A stretch of 64,000 nt of DNA from Sebastes aleutianus. Taxonomy: Eukaryota > Chordata > Actinopteri > Perciformes > Sebastidae. How positions within the stretch are numbered: the stretch's first letter is position 1; each line of letters begins with the position of its first letter. Of the stretch, positions 8,999-23,900 are shown in pieces. The stretch lies in NCBI GenBank assembly GCA_916700875.1, contig CAKAKS010000072.1, positions 42,239,740-42,303,739 of the forward strand, given 5' to 3'. Below the pieces are notes generated by a model. It had not been told where the DNA came from. It was given only the letters and a program-made list of their open reading frames with translations, and did no database searches. The translations under genes were made by a program, and so were the position numbers.

Positions 8999-11900
8999 CT
9001 GAGGATGACACGTTTACATTCAAACATCTTTCTACTCAATCACTTCCTTTCTGAGATGAGAAGATCAATACCACTCTGATGTTGGTGCGTTAAGTATGGA
9101 GGTATAACTGACAGGTGATTAGCCTAGCTAAGCATAAAGACTGAAACAAGGTTGGCTCTACCAATACCTCTAAAGCTCATATATCATCTTTGTTTAATTT
9201 ATACACAACAACAGTAATGTTAAAATGACTGTTTGTGGTTTCAGAGGGAGTTAGGTGGTGAAACAGTACCAGCATAAAACTCCCCGGGAAACCAGACCTT
9301 CTAGATAGATAGATGGATGGATGGATGGATGGATGGACGGATGGATAGATAGATAGATGGATAGATGGATAAGAGGTGAGGTGATTACGTGGAAGAAGCG
9401 GACAGGCACTGTCTTGGACCTGGACACCCCGTGGAGGTCGGTGGCCTCAAAGCGGACGAAGTTGATGTTTTCTCTGGCGATCTGCTGCTTGATCTGCTCC
9501 ATGGCTGCAATGAACCTCTGATTCCCAAAGACCTCGACCGTCTCCTTTCCGTTATCTGTGGGAAAGAGTTTCAGATGTCTAAAAAAACATTTGACAATCA
9601 TTGGAAAGTTTAATCTGAAATTCAAAGTATCCCGTTTTTGGAGAAAAAAGACATGAATCCATGTTTTTCCCAGCGGGCTTCCTCCGGGTCTGAGAAGAGA
9701 AGCCGACGCTGAAGAGCCTGAAACCTGCATCCTGTCTACCAGCCAGCAGGGGGCGACTCCTCTGGTTCTATAGAAGTCAATGATGAAGAGCCTGAAACCT
9801 GCATTCTGTCTACCAGCCAGCAGGGGGCGACTCCTCTGGTTCTATAGAAGTCTGATAGAAAATGAGCTTCTACTTTTCTCTTGATTTATGACCTCAGTAA
9901 ACATTGTAAACATGAGTTTATGTTTCAAGTCTTCTTCAATACAGCATGATGTTCATTTAGGGACAAAAACGAAGACGGAGACGGACAACAACCAAGATTT
10001 AGACGGACACCAACCAAGATGGAGACGGACACCAACCAAGATTTAGACGGACACCAACCAAGATGGAGACGGACACCAACCAAGATTTAGACGAACACCA
10101 ACCAAGATGGAGACGACTAAAAACCAAGATGGAGACGACCAAAAACCAAGATGGAGACGACTAAAAACCAAGATGGAGACAATCAAAAACCAAGATGGAG
10201 ACAATCAAAAACCAAGATGGAGACGACTAAAAACCAAGATGGAGACGACCAAAAACCAAGATGGAGACGATTAAAAACCAAGATGGAGACGACTAAAAAC
10301 CAAGATGGAGACGGATAAAAACCAAGATGGAGACGACTAAAAACCAAGATGGAGACGACTAAAAACCAAGATGGAGACGACCAAAAACCAAGATGGAGAC
10401 GACCAAAAACCAAGATGGAGACGGACACCAACCAAGATGGAGACGACCAAAAACCAAGATGGAGACGACCAAAAACCAAGATGGAGACGACCAAAAACCA
10501 AGATGGAGACGGACAAAAACCAAGATGGAGACGGACAAAAACCAAGATGGAGACGATTAAAAACCAAGATGGAGACGATTAAAAACCAAGATGGAGACAA
10601 CCAAAAACCAAGATGGAGACGACCGAAAACCAAGATGGAGACGACACAAACCAAGATGGAGACGATTAAAAACCAAGATGGAGACGACTAAAAACCAAGA
10701 TGGAGACGATTAAAAACCAAGATGGAGACGACCAAAAACCAAGATGGAGACGGACAACAACCAAGATGGAGACGACCAAAAACCAAGATGGAGACGACCA
10801 AAAACCAAGATGGAGACGGACAACAACCAAGATGGAGACGACCAAAAACCAAGATGGAGACGATTAAAAACCAAGATGGAGACGACCAAACACCAAGATG
10901 GAGACGGACACAAACCAAGATGGAGACGGACACAAACCAAGATGGAGACGACCAAAAACCAAGATGGAGACGGACACAAACCAAGATGGAGACGGACAAA
11001 AACCAAGATGGAGACGACCAAAAACCAAGATGGAGACGACCAACAACCAAGAAGGAGACGACCAAAAACCAAGATGGAGATGGAAAACAACCAAGATGGA
11101 GACGACCAAAAACCAAGATGGAGACGATTAAAAACCAAGATGGAGACGATTAAAAACCAAGATGGAGACGGACAACAACCAAGATGGAGACGACCAAAAA
11201 CCAAGATGGAGACGATTAAAAACCAAGATGGAGACGACCAAACACCAAGATGGAGACGGACAAAAACCAAGATGGAGACGACCAAAAACCAAGATGGAGA
11301 CGGACACAAACCAAGATGGAGACGACCAACAACCAAGAAGGAGACGACCAAAAACCAAGATGGAGAAAGACAACAACCAAGATGGAGACGGAAAACAACC
11401 AAGATGGAGACGGAAAACAACCAAGATGGAGACGACCAACAACCAAGATGGAGACGACCAAAAACCAAGATGGAGATGGAAAACAACCAAGATGGAGACG
11501 ACCAAAAACCAAGATGGAGACGACCAAAAACCAAGATGGAGAAAGACAACAACCAAGATGGAGACGACCAAAAACCAAGATGGAGACGACCAAAAACCAA
11601 GATGGAGAAAGACAAAAACCAAGATGGAGACGACCGAAAACCAAGATGGAGACGACACAAACCAAGATGGAGACGATTAAAAACCAAGATGGAGACGACT
11701 AAAAACCAAGATGGAGACGATTAAAAACCAAGATGGAGACGACCAAAAACCAAGATGGAGACGGACAACAACCAAGATGGAGACGACCAAAAACCAAGAT
11801 GGAGACGACCAAAAACCAAGATGGAGACGGACAACAACCAAGATGGAGACGACCAAAAACCAAGATGGAGACGATTAAAAACCAAGATGGAGACGACCAA

Positions 11901-14900
11901 ACACCAAGATGGAGACGGACACAAACCAAGATGGAGACGGACACAAACCAAGATGGAGACGACCAAAAACCAAGATGGAGACGGACACAAACCAAGATGG
12001 AGACGGACAAAAACCAAGATGGAGACGACCAAAAACCAAGATGGAGACGACCAACAACCAAGAAGGAGACGACCAAAAACCAAGATGGAGATGGAAAACA
12101 ACCAAGATGGAGACGACCAAAAACCAAGATGGAGACGATTAAAAACCAAGATGGAGACGATTAAAAACCAAGATGGAGACGGACAACAACCAAGATGGAG
12201 ACGACCAAAAACCAAGATGGAGACGATTAAAAACCAAGATGGAGACGACCAAACACCAAGATGGAGACGGACACAAACCAAGATGGAGACGACCAAAAAC
12301 CAAGATGGAGACGGACACAAACCAAGATGGAGACGACCAACAACCAAGAAGGAGACGACCAAAAACCAAGATGGAGAAAGACAACAACCAAGATGGAGAC
12401 GGAAAACAACCAAGATGGAGACGGAAAACAACCAAGATGGAGACGACCAACAACCAAGATGGAGACGACCAAAAACCAAGATGGAGATGGAAAACAACCA
12501 AGATGGAGACGACCAAAAACCAAGATGGAGACGACCAAAAACCAAGATGGAGAAAGACAACAACCAAGATGGAGACGACCAAAAACCAAGATGGAGACGA
12601 CCAAAAACCAAGATGGAGAAAGACAAAAACCAAGATGGAGACGACCAAAAACCAAGATGGAGACGGACAACAACCAAGATGGAGACGGACAACAACCAAG
12701 ATGGAGACGATTAAAAACCAAGATGGAGACGGACAACAACCAAGATGGAGACGACTAAAAACCAAGATGGAGACGGACAACAACCAAGATGGAGACGACC
12801 AAAAACCAAGATGGAGACGACCAAAAACCAAGATGGAAACGACCAAAAACCAAGATGGAGACGACCAAAAACCAAGATGGAGACGGACAACAACCAAGAT
12901 GGAGACGACCAAAAACCAAGATGGAAACGACCAAAAACCAAGATGGAGACGACCAAAAACCAAGATGGAGACGGACAACAACCAAGATGGAGACGACTAA
13001 AAACCAAGATGGAGACGACCAAAAACCAAGATGGAGACGACCAAAAACCAAGATGGAGACGGACAACAACCAAGATGGAGACGACCAAAAACCAAGATGG
13101 AGACGGACAACAACCAAGATGGAGACGACCAAAAACCAAGATGGAGACGATTAAAAACCAAGATGGAGACGATTAAAAACCAAGATGGAGACGATTAAAA
13201 ACCAAGATGGAGACGACCAAACACCAAGATGGAGACGACCAAAAACCAAGATGGAGACGGACAACAACCAAGATGGAGACGGAAAACAACCAAGATGGAG
13301 ACGGAAAACAACCAAGATGGAGACGACCAAAAACCAAGATGGAGACGGACACAAACCAAGATGGAGACGACCAAAAACCAAGATGGAGACGGACACAAAC
13401 CAAGATGGAGACGACCAAAAACCAAGATGGAGACGGACACAAACCAAGATGGAGACGACCAAAAACCAAGATGGAGACGGACACAAACCAAGATGGAGAC
13501 GACCAAAAACCAAGATGGAGATGGAAAACAACCAAGATGGAGACGACCAAAAACCAAAATGGAGACGACCAAAAACCAAGATGGAGACGACCAAAAACCA
13601 AGATGGAGAAAGACAACAACCAAGATGGAGACGGAAAACAACCAAGATGGAGACGACCAACAACCAAGATGGAGACGACCAAAAACCAAGATGGAGATGG
13701 AAAACAACCAAGATGGAGACGACCAAAAACCAAGATGGAGACGACCAAAAACCAAGATGGAGAAAGACAACAACCAAGATGGAGACGACCAAAAACCAAG
13801 ATGGAGACGATTAAAAACCAAGATGGAGACGATTAAAAACCAAGATGGAGACGATTAAAAACCAAGATGGAGACGACCAAACACCAAGATGGAGACGACC
13901 AAAAACCAAGATGGAGACGGACAACAACCAAGATGGAGACGGAAAACAACCAAGATGGAGACGACCAAAAACCAAGATGGAGACGACCAAAAACCAAGAT
14001 GGAGAAAGACAACAACCAAGATGGAGACGACCAAACACCAAGATGGAGACGGACAACAACCAAGATGGAGACGACTAAAAACCAAGATGGAGACGATTAA
14101 AAACCAAGATGGAGACGGATAAAAACCAAGATGGAGACGATTAAAAACCAAGATGGAGACGACCGAAAACCAAGATGGAGACGGACACCAACCAAGATGG
14201 AGACGACCAAAAACCAAGATGGAGACGACCAAAAACCAAGATGGAGACGACCAAAAACCAAGATGGAGACGGACACCAACCAAGATGGAGACGACCAAAA
14301 ACCAAGATGGAGACGACCAAAAACCAAGATGGAGACGGACAAAAACCAAGATGGAGACGGACAAAAACCAAGATGGAGACGACCAAAAACCAAGATGGAG
14401 ACGGACAAAAACCAAGATGGAGACGGACAAAAACCAAGATGGAGACGGACAACAACCAAGATGGAGACGACCAAAAACCAAGATGGAGACGACCAAAAAC
14501 CAAGATGGAGACGACCAAAAACCAAGATGGAGACAGACACCAACCAAGATGGAGACGACCAAAAACCAAGATGGAGACGACCAAAAACCAAGATGGAGAC
14601 GGACACCAACCAAGATGGAGACGACCAAAAACCAAGATGGAGACGACCAAAAACCAAGATGGAGACGACCAAAAACCAAGATGGAGACGGACAAAAACCA
14701 AGATGGAGACGGACAAAAACCAAGATGGAGACGACCAAAAACCAAGATGGAGAAAGACAACAACCAAGATGGAGACGACCAAACACCAAGATGGAGACGG
14801 ACAACAACCAAGATGGAGACGACTAAAAACCAAGATGGAGACGATTAAAAACCAAGATGGAGACGGATAAAAACCAAGATGGAGACGATTAAAAACCAAG

Positions 14901-17900
14901 ATGGAGACGACCGAAAACCAAGATGGAGACGGACACCAACCAAGATGGAGACGACCAAAAACCAAGATGGAGACGACCAAAAACCAAGATGGAGACGACC
15001 AAAAACCAAGATGGAGACGGACACCAACCAAGATGGAGACGACCAAAAACCAAGATGGAGACGACCAAAAACCAAGATGGAGACGGACAAAAACCAAGAT
15101 GGAGACGGACAAAAACCAAGATGGAGACGACCAAAAACCAAGATGGAGACGGACAACAACCAAGATGGAGACGACCAAAAACCAAGATGGAGACGACCAA
15201 AAACCAAGATGGAGACGACCAAAAACCAAGATGGAGACAGACACCAACCAAGATGGAGACGACCAAAAACCAAGATGGAGACGACCAAAAACCAAGATGG
15301 AGACGGACACCAACCAAGATGGAGACGACCAAAAACCAAGATGGAGACGACCAAAAACCAAGATGGAGACGGACAAAAACCAAGATGGAGACGGACAAAA
15401 ACCAAGATGGAGACGACCAAAAAACCAAGATGGAGACGGACAAAAACCAAGATGGAGACGGACAAAAACCAAGATGGAGACGGACAACAACCAAGATGGA
15501 GACGACCAAAAACCAAGATGGAGACGACCAAAAACCAAGATGGAGACGACCAAAAACCAAGATGGAGACGGACAACAACCAAGATGGAGACGACCAAAAA
15601 CCAAGATGGAGACGACCGAAAACCAAGATGGAGACGACCAAAAACCAAGATGGAGACGGACACAAACCAAGATGGAGACGATTAAAAACCAAGATGGAGA
15701 CGGACACAAACCAAGATGGAGACGACCAAAAACTAAGATGGAGACGATTAAAAACCAAGATGGAGACGACCAAAAACCAAGATGGAGACGGACAACAACC
15801 AAGATGGAGACGACTAAAAACCAAGATGGAGACGACCAAAAACCAAGATGGAGACGGACAACAACCAAGATGGAGACGGAAAACAACCAAGATGGAGACG
15901 ACCAAAAACCAAGATGGAGACGACTAAAAACCAAGATGGAGACGATTAAAAACCAAGATGGAGACGACCAAAAACCAAGATGGAGACGGAAAACAACCAA
16001 GATGGAGACGACCAAAAACCAAGATGGAGACGACCAAAAACCAAGATGGAGACGGACAACAACCAAGATGGAGACGGAAAACAACCAAGATGGAGACGAC
16101 CAAAAACCAAGATGGAGACGACCAAAAACCAAGATGGAGACGGAAAACAACCAAGATGGAGACGACCAAAAACCAAGAAGGAGACGACCAAAAACCAAGA
16201 TGGAGAAGACCAAAAACCAAGATGGAGACGGACAACAACCAAGATGGAGACGACCAAAAACCAAGATGGAGACGGACAACAACCAAGATGGAGACGGACA
16301 CAAACCAAGATGGAGACGATTAAAAACCAAGATGGAGACGACCAAAAACCAAGATGGAGACGGAAAACAACCAAGATGGAGACGACCAAAAACCAAGATG
16401 GAGACGATTAAAAACCAAGATGGAGACGGACAACAACCAAGATGGAGACGACCAAAAACCAAGATGGAGACGGACAACAACCAAGATGGAGACGGACAAC
16501 AACCAAGATGGAGACGACCAAAAACCAAGATGGAGACGGACAACAACCAAGATGGAGACGACCAAAAACCAAGATGGAGACGACCAAAAACCAAGATGGA
16601 GACGACCAAAAACCAAGATGGAGACGGACAACAACCAAGATGGAGACGACCAAAAACCAAGATGGAGACGATTAAAAACCAAGATGGAGACGGACAACAA
16701 CCAAGATGGAGACGGATAAAAACCAAGATGGAGACGACCAAAAACCAAGATGGAGACGACCAAACACCAAGATGGAGACGACCGAAAACCAAGATGGAGA
16801 CGGACAACAACCAAGATGGAGACGACTAAAAACCAAGATGGAGACGATTAAAAACCAAGATGGAGACGACTAAAAACCAAGATGGAGACGATTAAAAACC
16901 AAGATGGAGACGGATAAAAACCAAGATGGAGACGACCAGAAACCAAGATGGAGACGACCAAAAACCAAGATGGAGACGGACAAAAACCAAGATGGAGACG
17001 ACCAAAAACCAAGATGGAGACGGATAAAAACCAAGATGGAGACGACCAAAAACCAAGATGGAGACGACCAAAAACCAAGATGGAGACGGACAAAAACCAA
17101 GATGGAGACGATTAAAAACCAAGATGGAGACGACCGAAAACCAAGATGGAGACGACCAAAAACCAAGATGGAGACGGACACCAACCAAGATGGAGACGAC
17201 CAAAAACCAAGATGGAGACGACCAAAAACCAAGATGGAGACGGACACCAACCAAGATGGAGACGACCAAAAACCAAGATGGAGACGACCAAAAACCAAGA
17301 TGGAGACGGACAAAAACCAAGATGGAGACGACCAAAAACCAAGATGGAGACGGACAAAAACCAAGATGGAGACGGACAAAACCAAGATGGAGACGGACAA
17401 CAACCAAGATGGAGACGACCAAAAACCAAGATGGAGACGACCAAAAACCAAGATGGAGACGGACAAAAACCAAGATGGAGACGGAAAACAACCAAGATGG
17501 AGACGACCAAAAACCAAGATGGAGACGACCAAAAACCAAGATGGAGACGGACACAAACCAAGATGGAGACGATTAAAAACCAAGATGGAGACGGACACAA
17601 ACCAAGATGGAGACGACCAAAAACTAAGATGGAGACGATTAAAAACCAAGATGGAGACGACCAAAACCAAGATGGAGACGGACAACAACCAAGATGGAGA
17701 CGACTAAAAACCAAGATGGAGACGACCAAAAACGAAGATGGAGACGGACAACAACCAAGATGGAGACGGAAAACAACCAAGATGGAGACGACAAAACCAA
17801 GATGGAGACGACAAAAACCAAGATGGAGACGGACAACAACCCAAGATGGAGACGACTAAAAACCAAGATGGAGACGACTACGATGGAGACGATTAAAAAC

Positions 17901-20900
17901 CAAGATGGAGACGACCAAAAACCAAGATGGAGACGGACAACAACCAAGATGGAGACGGAAAACAACCAAGATGGAGACGACCAAAAACCAAGATGGAGAC
18001 GACCAAAAACCAAGATGGAGACGACCAAAAACCAAGATGGAGACGACCAAAAACCAAGATGGAGACGACCAAAAACCAAGATGGAGAAGACCAAAAACCA
18101 AGATGGAGACGGACAACAACCAAGATGGAGACGACCAAAAACCAAGATGGAGACGGACAACAACCAAGATGGAGACGGACACAAACCAAGATGGAGACGA
18201 TTAAAAACCAAGATGGAGACGACCAAAAACCAAGATGGAGACGGAAAACAACCAAGATGGAGACGACCAAAAACCAAGATGGAGATGATTAAAAACCAAG
18301 ATGGAGACGGACAACAACCAAGATGGAGACGACCAAAAACCAAGATGGTGATGGACAACAACCAAGATGGAGACGGACAACAACCAAGATGGAGACGACC
18401 AAAAACCAAGATGGAGACGGACAAAAACCAAGATGGAGACGGACAAAACCAAGATGGAGACGGACAACAACCAAGATGGAGACGACCAAAAACCAAGATG
18501 GAGACGACCAAAAACCAAGATGGAGACGGACAAAAACCAAGATGGAGACGGAAAACAACCAAGATGGAGACGACCAAAAACCAAGATGGAGACGACCAAA
18601 AACCAAGATGGAGACGGACACAAACCAAGATGGAGACGATTAAAAACCAAGATGGAGACGGACACAAACCAAGATGGAGACGACCAAAAACTAAGATGGA
18701 GACGATTAAAAACCAAGATGGAGACGACCAAAAACCAAGATGGAGACGGACAACAACCAAGATGGAGACGACTAAAAACCAAGATGGAGACGACCAAAAA
18801 CGAAGATGGAGACGGACAACAACCAAGATGGAGACGGAAAACAACCAAGATGGAGACGACCAAAAACCAAGATGGAGACGGACAACAACCAAGATGGAGA
18901 CGACCAAAACCCAAGATGGAGACGACTAAAAACCAAGATGGAGACGATTAAAAACCAAGATGGAGACGACCAAAAACCAAGATGGAGACGGACAACAACC
19001 AAGATGGAGACGGAAAACAACCAAGATGGAGACGACCAAAAACCAAGATGGAGACGACCAAAAACCAAGATGGAGACGGAAAACAACCAAGATGGAGACG
19101 ACCAAAAACCAAGATGGAGACGACCAAAAACCAAGATGGAGAAGACCAAAAACCAAGATGGAGACGGACAACAACCAAGATGGAGACGACCAAAAACCAA
19201 GATGGAGACGGACAACAACCAAGATGGAGACGGACACAAACCAAGATGGAGACGATTAAAAACCAAGATGGAGACGACCAAAAACCAAGATGGAGACGGA
19301 AAACAACCAAGATGGAGACGACCAAAAACCAAGATGGAGATGATTAAAAACCAAGATGGAGACGGACAACAACCAAGATGGAGACGACCAAAAACCAAGA
19401 TGGAGACGGACAACAACCAAGATGGAGACGGACAACAACCAAGATGGAGACGACCAAAAACCAAGATGGAGACGGACAACAACCAAGATGGAGACGACCA
19501 AAAACCAAGATGGAGACGACCAAAAACCAAGATGGAGACGGATAAAAACCAAGATGGAGACGACCAAAAACCAAGATGGAGACGGATAAAAACCAAGATG
19601 GAGACGACCAAAAACCAAGATGGAGACGACCAAAAACCAAGATGGAGACGATTAAAAACCAAGATGGAGACGACCAAAAACCAAGATGGAGACGACCAAA
19701 AACCAAGATGGAGACGGACACCAACCAAGATGGAGACGACCAAAAACCAAGATGGAGACGACCAAAAACCAAGATGGAGACGGACAAAAACCAAGATGGA
19801 GACGGACAAAAACCAAGATGGAGACGGACAACAACCAAGATGGAGACGACCAAAAACCAAGTTGGAGACGACCAAAAACCAAGATGGAGACGGACAAAAA
19901 CCAAGATGGAGACGGAAAACAACCAAGATGGAGACGACCAAAAACCAAGATGGAGACGACCAAAAACCAAGATGGAGACGGACAACAACCAAGATGGAGA
20001 CGACCAAAAACCAAGATGGAGACGACCGAAAACCAAGATGGAGACGACTAAAAACCAAGATGGAGACGGACACAAACCAAGATGGAGACGATTAAAAACC
20101 AAGATGGAGACGGACACAAACCAAGATGGAGACGACCAAAAACCAAGATGGAGACGATTAAAAACCAAGATGGAGACGACCAAAAACCAAGATGGAGACG
20201 GACAACAACCAAGATGGAGACGGAAAACAACCAAGATGGAGACGACCAAAAACCAAGATGGAGACGGACAACAACCAAGATGGAGACGACCAAAACCCAA
20301 GATGGAGACGACTAAAAACCAAGATGAAGACGATTAAAAACCAAGATGGAGACGACCAAAAACCAAGATGGAGACGGACAACAACCAAGATGGAGACGGA
20401 AAACAACCAAGATGGAGACGACCAAAAACCAAGATGGAGACGACCAAAAACCAAGATGGAGACGGAAAACAACCAAGATGGAGACGACCAAAAACCAAGA
20501 TGGAGACGACCAAAAACCAAGATGGAGAAGACCAAAAACCAAGATGGAGACGGACAACAACCAAGATGGAGACGACCAAAAACCAAGATGGAGACGGACA
20601 ACAACCAAGATGGAGACGGACACAGACCAAGATGGAGACGATTAAAAACCAAGATGGAGACGACCAAAAACCAAGATGGAGACGGAAAACAACCAAGATG
20701 GAGACGACCAAAAACCAAGATGGAGACGATTAAAAACCAAGATGGAGACGGACAACAACCAAGATGGAGACGACCAAAAACCAAGATGGAGACGGACAAC
20801 AACCAAGATGGAGACGGACAACAACCAAGATAGAGACGACCAAAAACCAAGATGGAGACGGACAACAACCAAGATGGAGACGACCAAAAACCAAGATGGA

Positions 20901-23900
20901 GACGACCAAAAACCAAGATGGAGACGGATAAAAACCAAGATGGAGACGACCAAAAACCAAGATGGAGACGGATAAAAACCAAGATGGAGACGGACACCAA
21001 CCAAGATGGAGACGACCAAAAACCAAGATGGAGACGACCAAAAACCAAGATGGAGACGGACACCAACCAAGATGGAGACGACCAAAAACCAAGATGGAGA
21101 CGACCAAAAACCAAGATGGAGACGGACAAAAACCAAGATGGAGACGGACAACAACCAAGATGGAGACGACCAAAAACCAAGATGGAGACGACCAAAAACC
21201 AAGATGGAGACGGACAAAAACCAAGATGGAGACGGAAAACAACCAAGATGGAGACGACCAAAAACCAAGATGGAGACGACCAAAAACCAAGATGGAGACG
21301 GACAACAACCAAGATGGAGACGACCAAAAACCAAGATGGAGACGACCGAAAACCAAGATGGAGACGACCAAAAACCAAGATGGAGACGGACACAAACCAA
21401 GATGGAGACGATTAAAAACCAAGATGGAGACGGACACAAACCAAGATGGAGACGACCAAAAACCAAGATGGAGACGATTAAAAACCAAGATGGAGACGAC
21501 CAAAAACCAAGATGGAGACGGACAACAACCAAGATGGAGACGACTAAAAACCAAGATGGAGACGACCAAAAACCAAGATGGAGACGGACAACAACCAAGA
21601 TGGAGACGACCAAAAACCAAGATGGAGACGGAAAACAACCAAGATGGAGACGACCAAAAACCAAGATGGAGACGGACAACAACCAAGATGGAGACGACCA
21701 AAACCCAAGATGGAGACGACTAAAAACCAAGATGGAGACGATTAAAAACCAAGATGGAGACGACCAAAAACCAAGATGGAGACGACCAAAACCCAAGATG
21801 GAGACGACCAAAAACCAAGATGGAGACGACCAAAAACCAAGATGGAGACGGACAACAACCAAGATGGAGACGACCAAAAACCAAGATGGAGACGGACAAC
21901 AACCAAGATGGAGACGGACACAAACCAAGATGGAGACGATTAAAAACCAAGATGGAGACGATTAAAAACCAAGATGGAGACAGACAACAACCAAGATGGA
22001 GACGACCAAAAACCAAGATGGAGACGGACAACAACCAAGATGGAGACGGACAACAACCAAGATGGAGACGACCAAAAACCAAGATGGAGACGGACAACAA
22101 CCAAGATGGAGACGACCAAAAACCAAGATGGAGACGACCAAAAACCAAGATGGAGACGGATAAAAACCAAGATGGAGACGACCAAAAACCAAGATGGAGA
22201 CGGATAAAAACCAAGATGGAGACGACCAAAAACCAAGATGGAGACGACCAAAAACCAAGATGGAGACGATTAAAAACCAAGATGGAGACGACCAAAAACC
22301 AAGATGGAGACGACCAAAAACCAAGATGGAGACGGACAACAACCAAGATGGAGACGACCAAAAACCAAGATGGAGACGGACAACAACCAAGATGGAGACG
22401 ACCAAAAACCAAGATGGAGACGATTAAAAACCAAGATGGAGACGGATAAAAACCAAGATGGAGACGACCAAAAACCAAGATGGAGACGGACAACAACCAA
22501 GATGGAGACGACCAAAAACCAAGATGGAGACGACCAAACACCAAGATGGAGACGGATAAAAACCAAGATGGAGACGACCAAAAACCAAGATGGAGACGGA
22601 TAAAAACCAAGATGGAGACGGACAAAAACCAAGATGGAGACGATTAAAAACCAAGATGGAGACGGATAAAAACCAAGATGGAGACGACCAAAAACCAAGA
22701 TGGAGACGACCAAAAACCAAGATGGAGACGACCAAAAACCAAGATGGAGACGGATAAAAACCAAGATGGAGACGACCAAAAACCAAGATGGAGACGACCA
22801 AAAACCAAGATGGAGACGATTAAAAACCAAGATGGAGACGGATAAAAACCAAGATGGAGACGACCAAAAACCAAGATGGAGACGACCAAAAACCAAGATG
22901 GAGACGACCAAAAACCAAGATGGAGACGACCAAAAACCAAGATGGAGACGATTAAAAACCAAGATGGAGACGATTAAAAACCAAGATGGAGACGACCAAA
23001 AACCAAGATGGAGACGTAACCAGGTTTAAAATCCTTTAGAATCAGAGTCGGTCCACTATGGTGTCACTGACCAGTTGATTTTTTTACAATATATGGTTGT
23101 TAGATGTTTGAAATATTTAAATATGAGTACTGGTTAAAGTAGAGAAGGTTGAAAAACAACCTCAAAACAGGCAATAAACTATTGATCAAGTTGCTCCGAA
23201 TGTAAAACTAAGGATTAAAGAGTTCCTTAAAAGAGATCAATACTAAGTTAATTCCTTAAAACTGGCTTATCAGTTTGAACAAGTTAAAAGACCACAAATA
23301 AAAATGTATTTCTTTCAGATTGAAGAAGTCGATATCCATCAATCATTGAGTCCAAGTGGAGCTCAAGTTCAAACAGGAACTAGAACAAGACAAAGCCAAG
23401 ACTTTAAACCAAGACTTCAGCCTCTTTGAATGGTTTGTCCTCACAGAGCTGAGGCCATCTACTCTCTACTCTGTTTTGATGAGATGATGAAGATGAAGAT
23501 AAGTCTTCATCTCCAACCAAAGCTCCACCTACCTGTGTGAGTAGCTCCAGTCTCTCCCCAGGAGCCTCCGCTGGCGTATGTGTGAGCTCCAACTCCAGGC
23601 TGCCTATTTGTGTTGGCATCAGACCTGAGAGAGCTGGATGGATCCACGCCGGAAGGCTGCTGAATAGATGTGCTTTCTGTGGACCTGGGCCCCCTTCTGG
23701 AAGCGTCACACTGGGGTTTGAAGGTGCTGAACGTCCTGTTGGGGTTTCCATCGTCCTGCCGTCCGTCGGGCCTTCCACCGCCGCCACCGCCGCCGCCGCT
23801 GCTGCTGCTGCTGCTTCCATGCAGGTACGTGTAAGGACTCCCTGGCTTCCCATCATCTCTCCCCCGGATGCTGAGCAGAGGACTGTCCCTCAGGATGGTC

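Larger units (their letters stand above)
9960..23017. repeat. 13-kb minisatellite, 22-bp unit, lgsn intron 2
   Basis: About 590 copies of a 22-bp unit: 'ccaagatggagacga' followed by a variable 7-base part such as 'ccaaaaa', 'ttaaaaa' or 'ctaaaaa', or the alternative 'cggacaacaa', 'cggacacaaa', 'cggataaaaa' or 'cggaaaacaa' ending. The first copies (9,965-10,100) are degenerate ('atttagacg'). The plus strand is strongly purine-rich with only one or two T per unit. Because 22 is not a multiple of 3 and most units lack stops, all six frames stay open for hundreds of codons; none of these ORFs is a gene. The array ends abruptly at 'gacgtaaccaggtttaaaa'. Confidence 0.98.

Noticed and set aside
14141..16810. 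889-codon ORF on the minus strand (and dozens like it, 10,183-23,029)
   Set aside because: It is a pure read-through of the 22-bp minisatellite; the same peptide appears in all frames and both strands, and the region is an lgsn intron.
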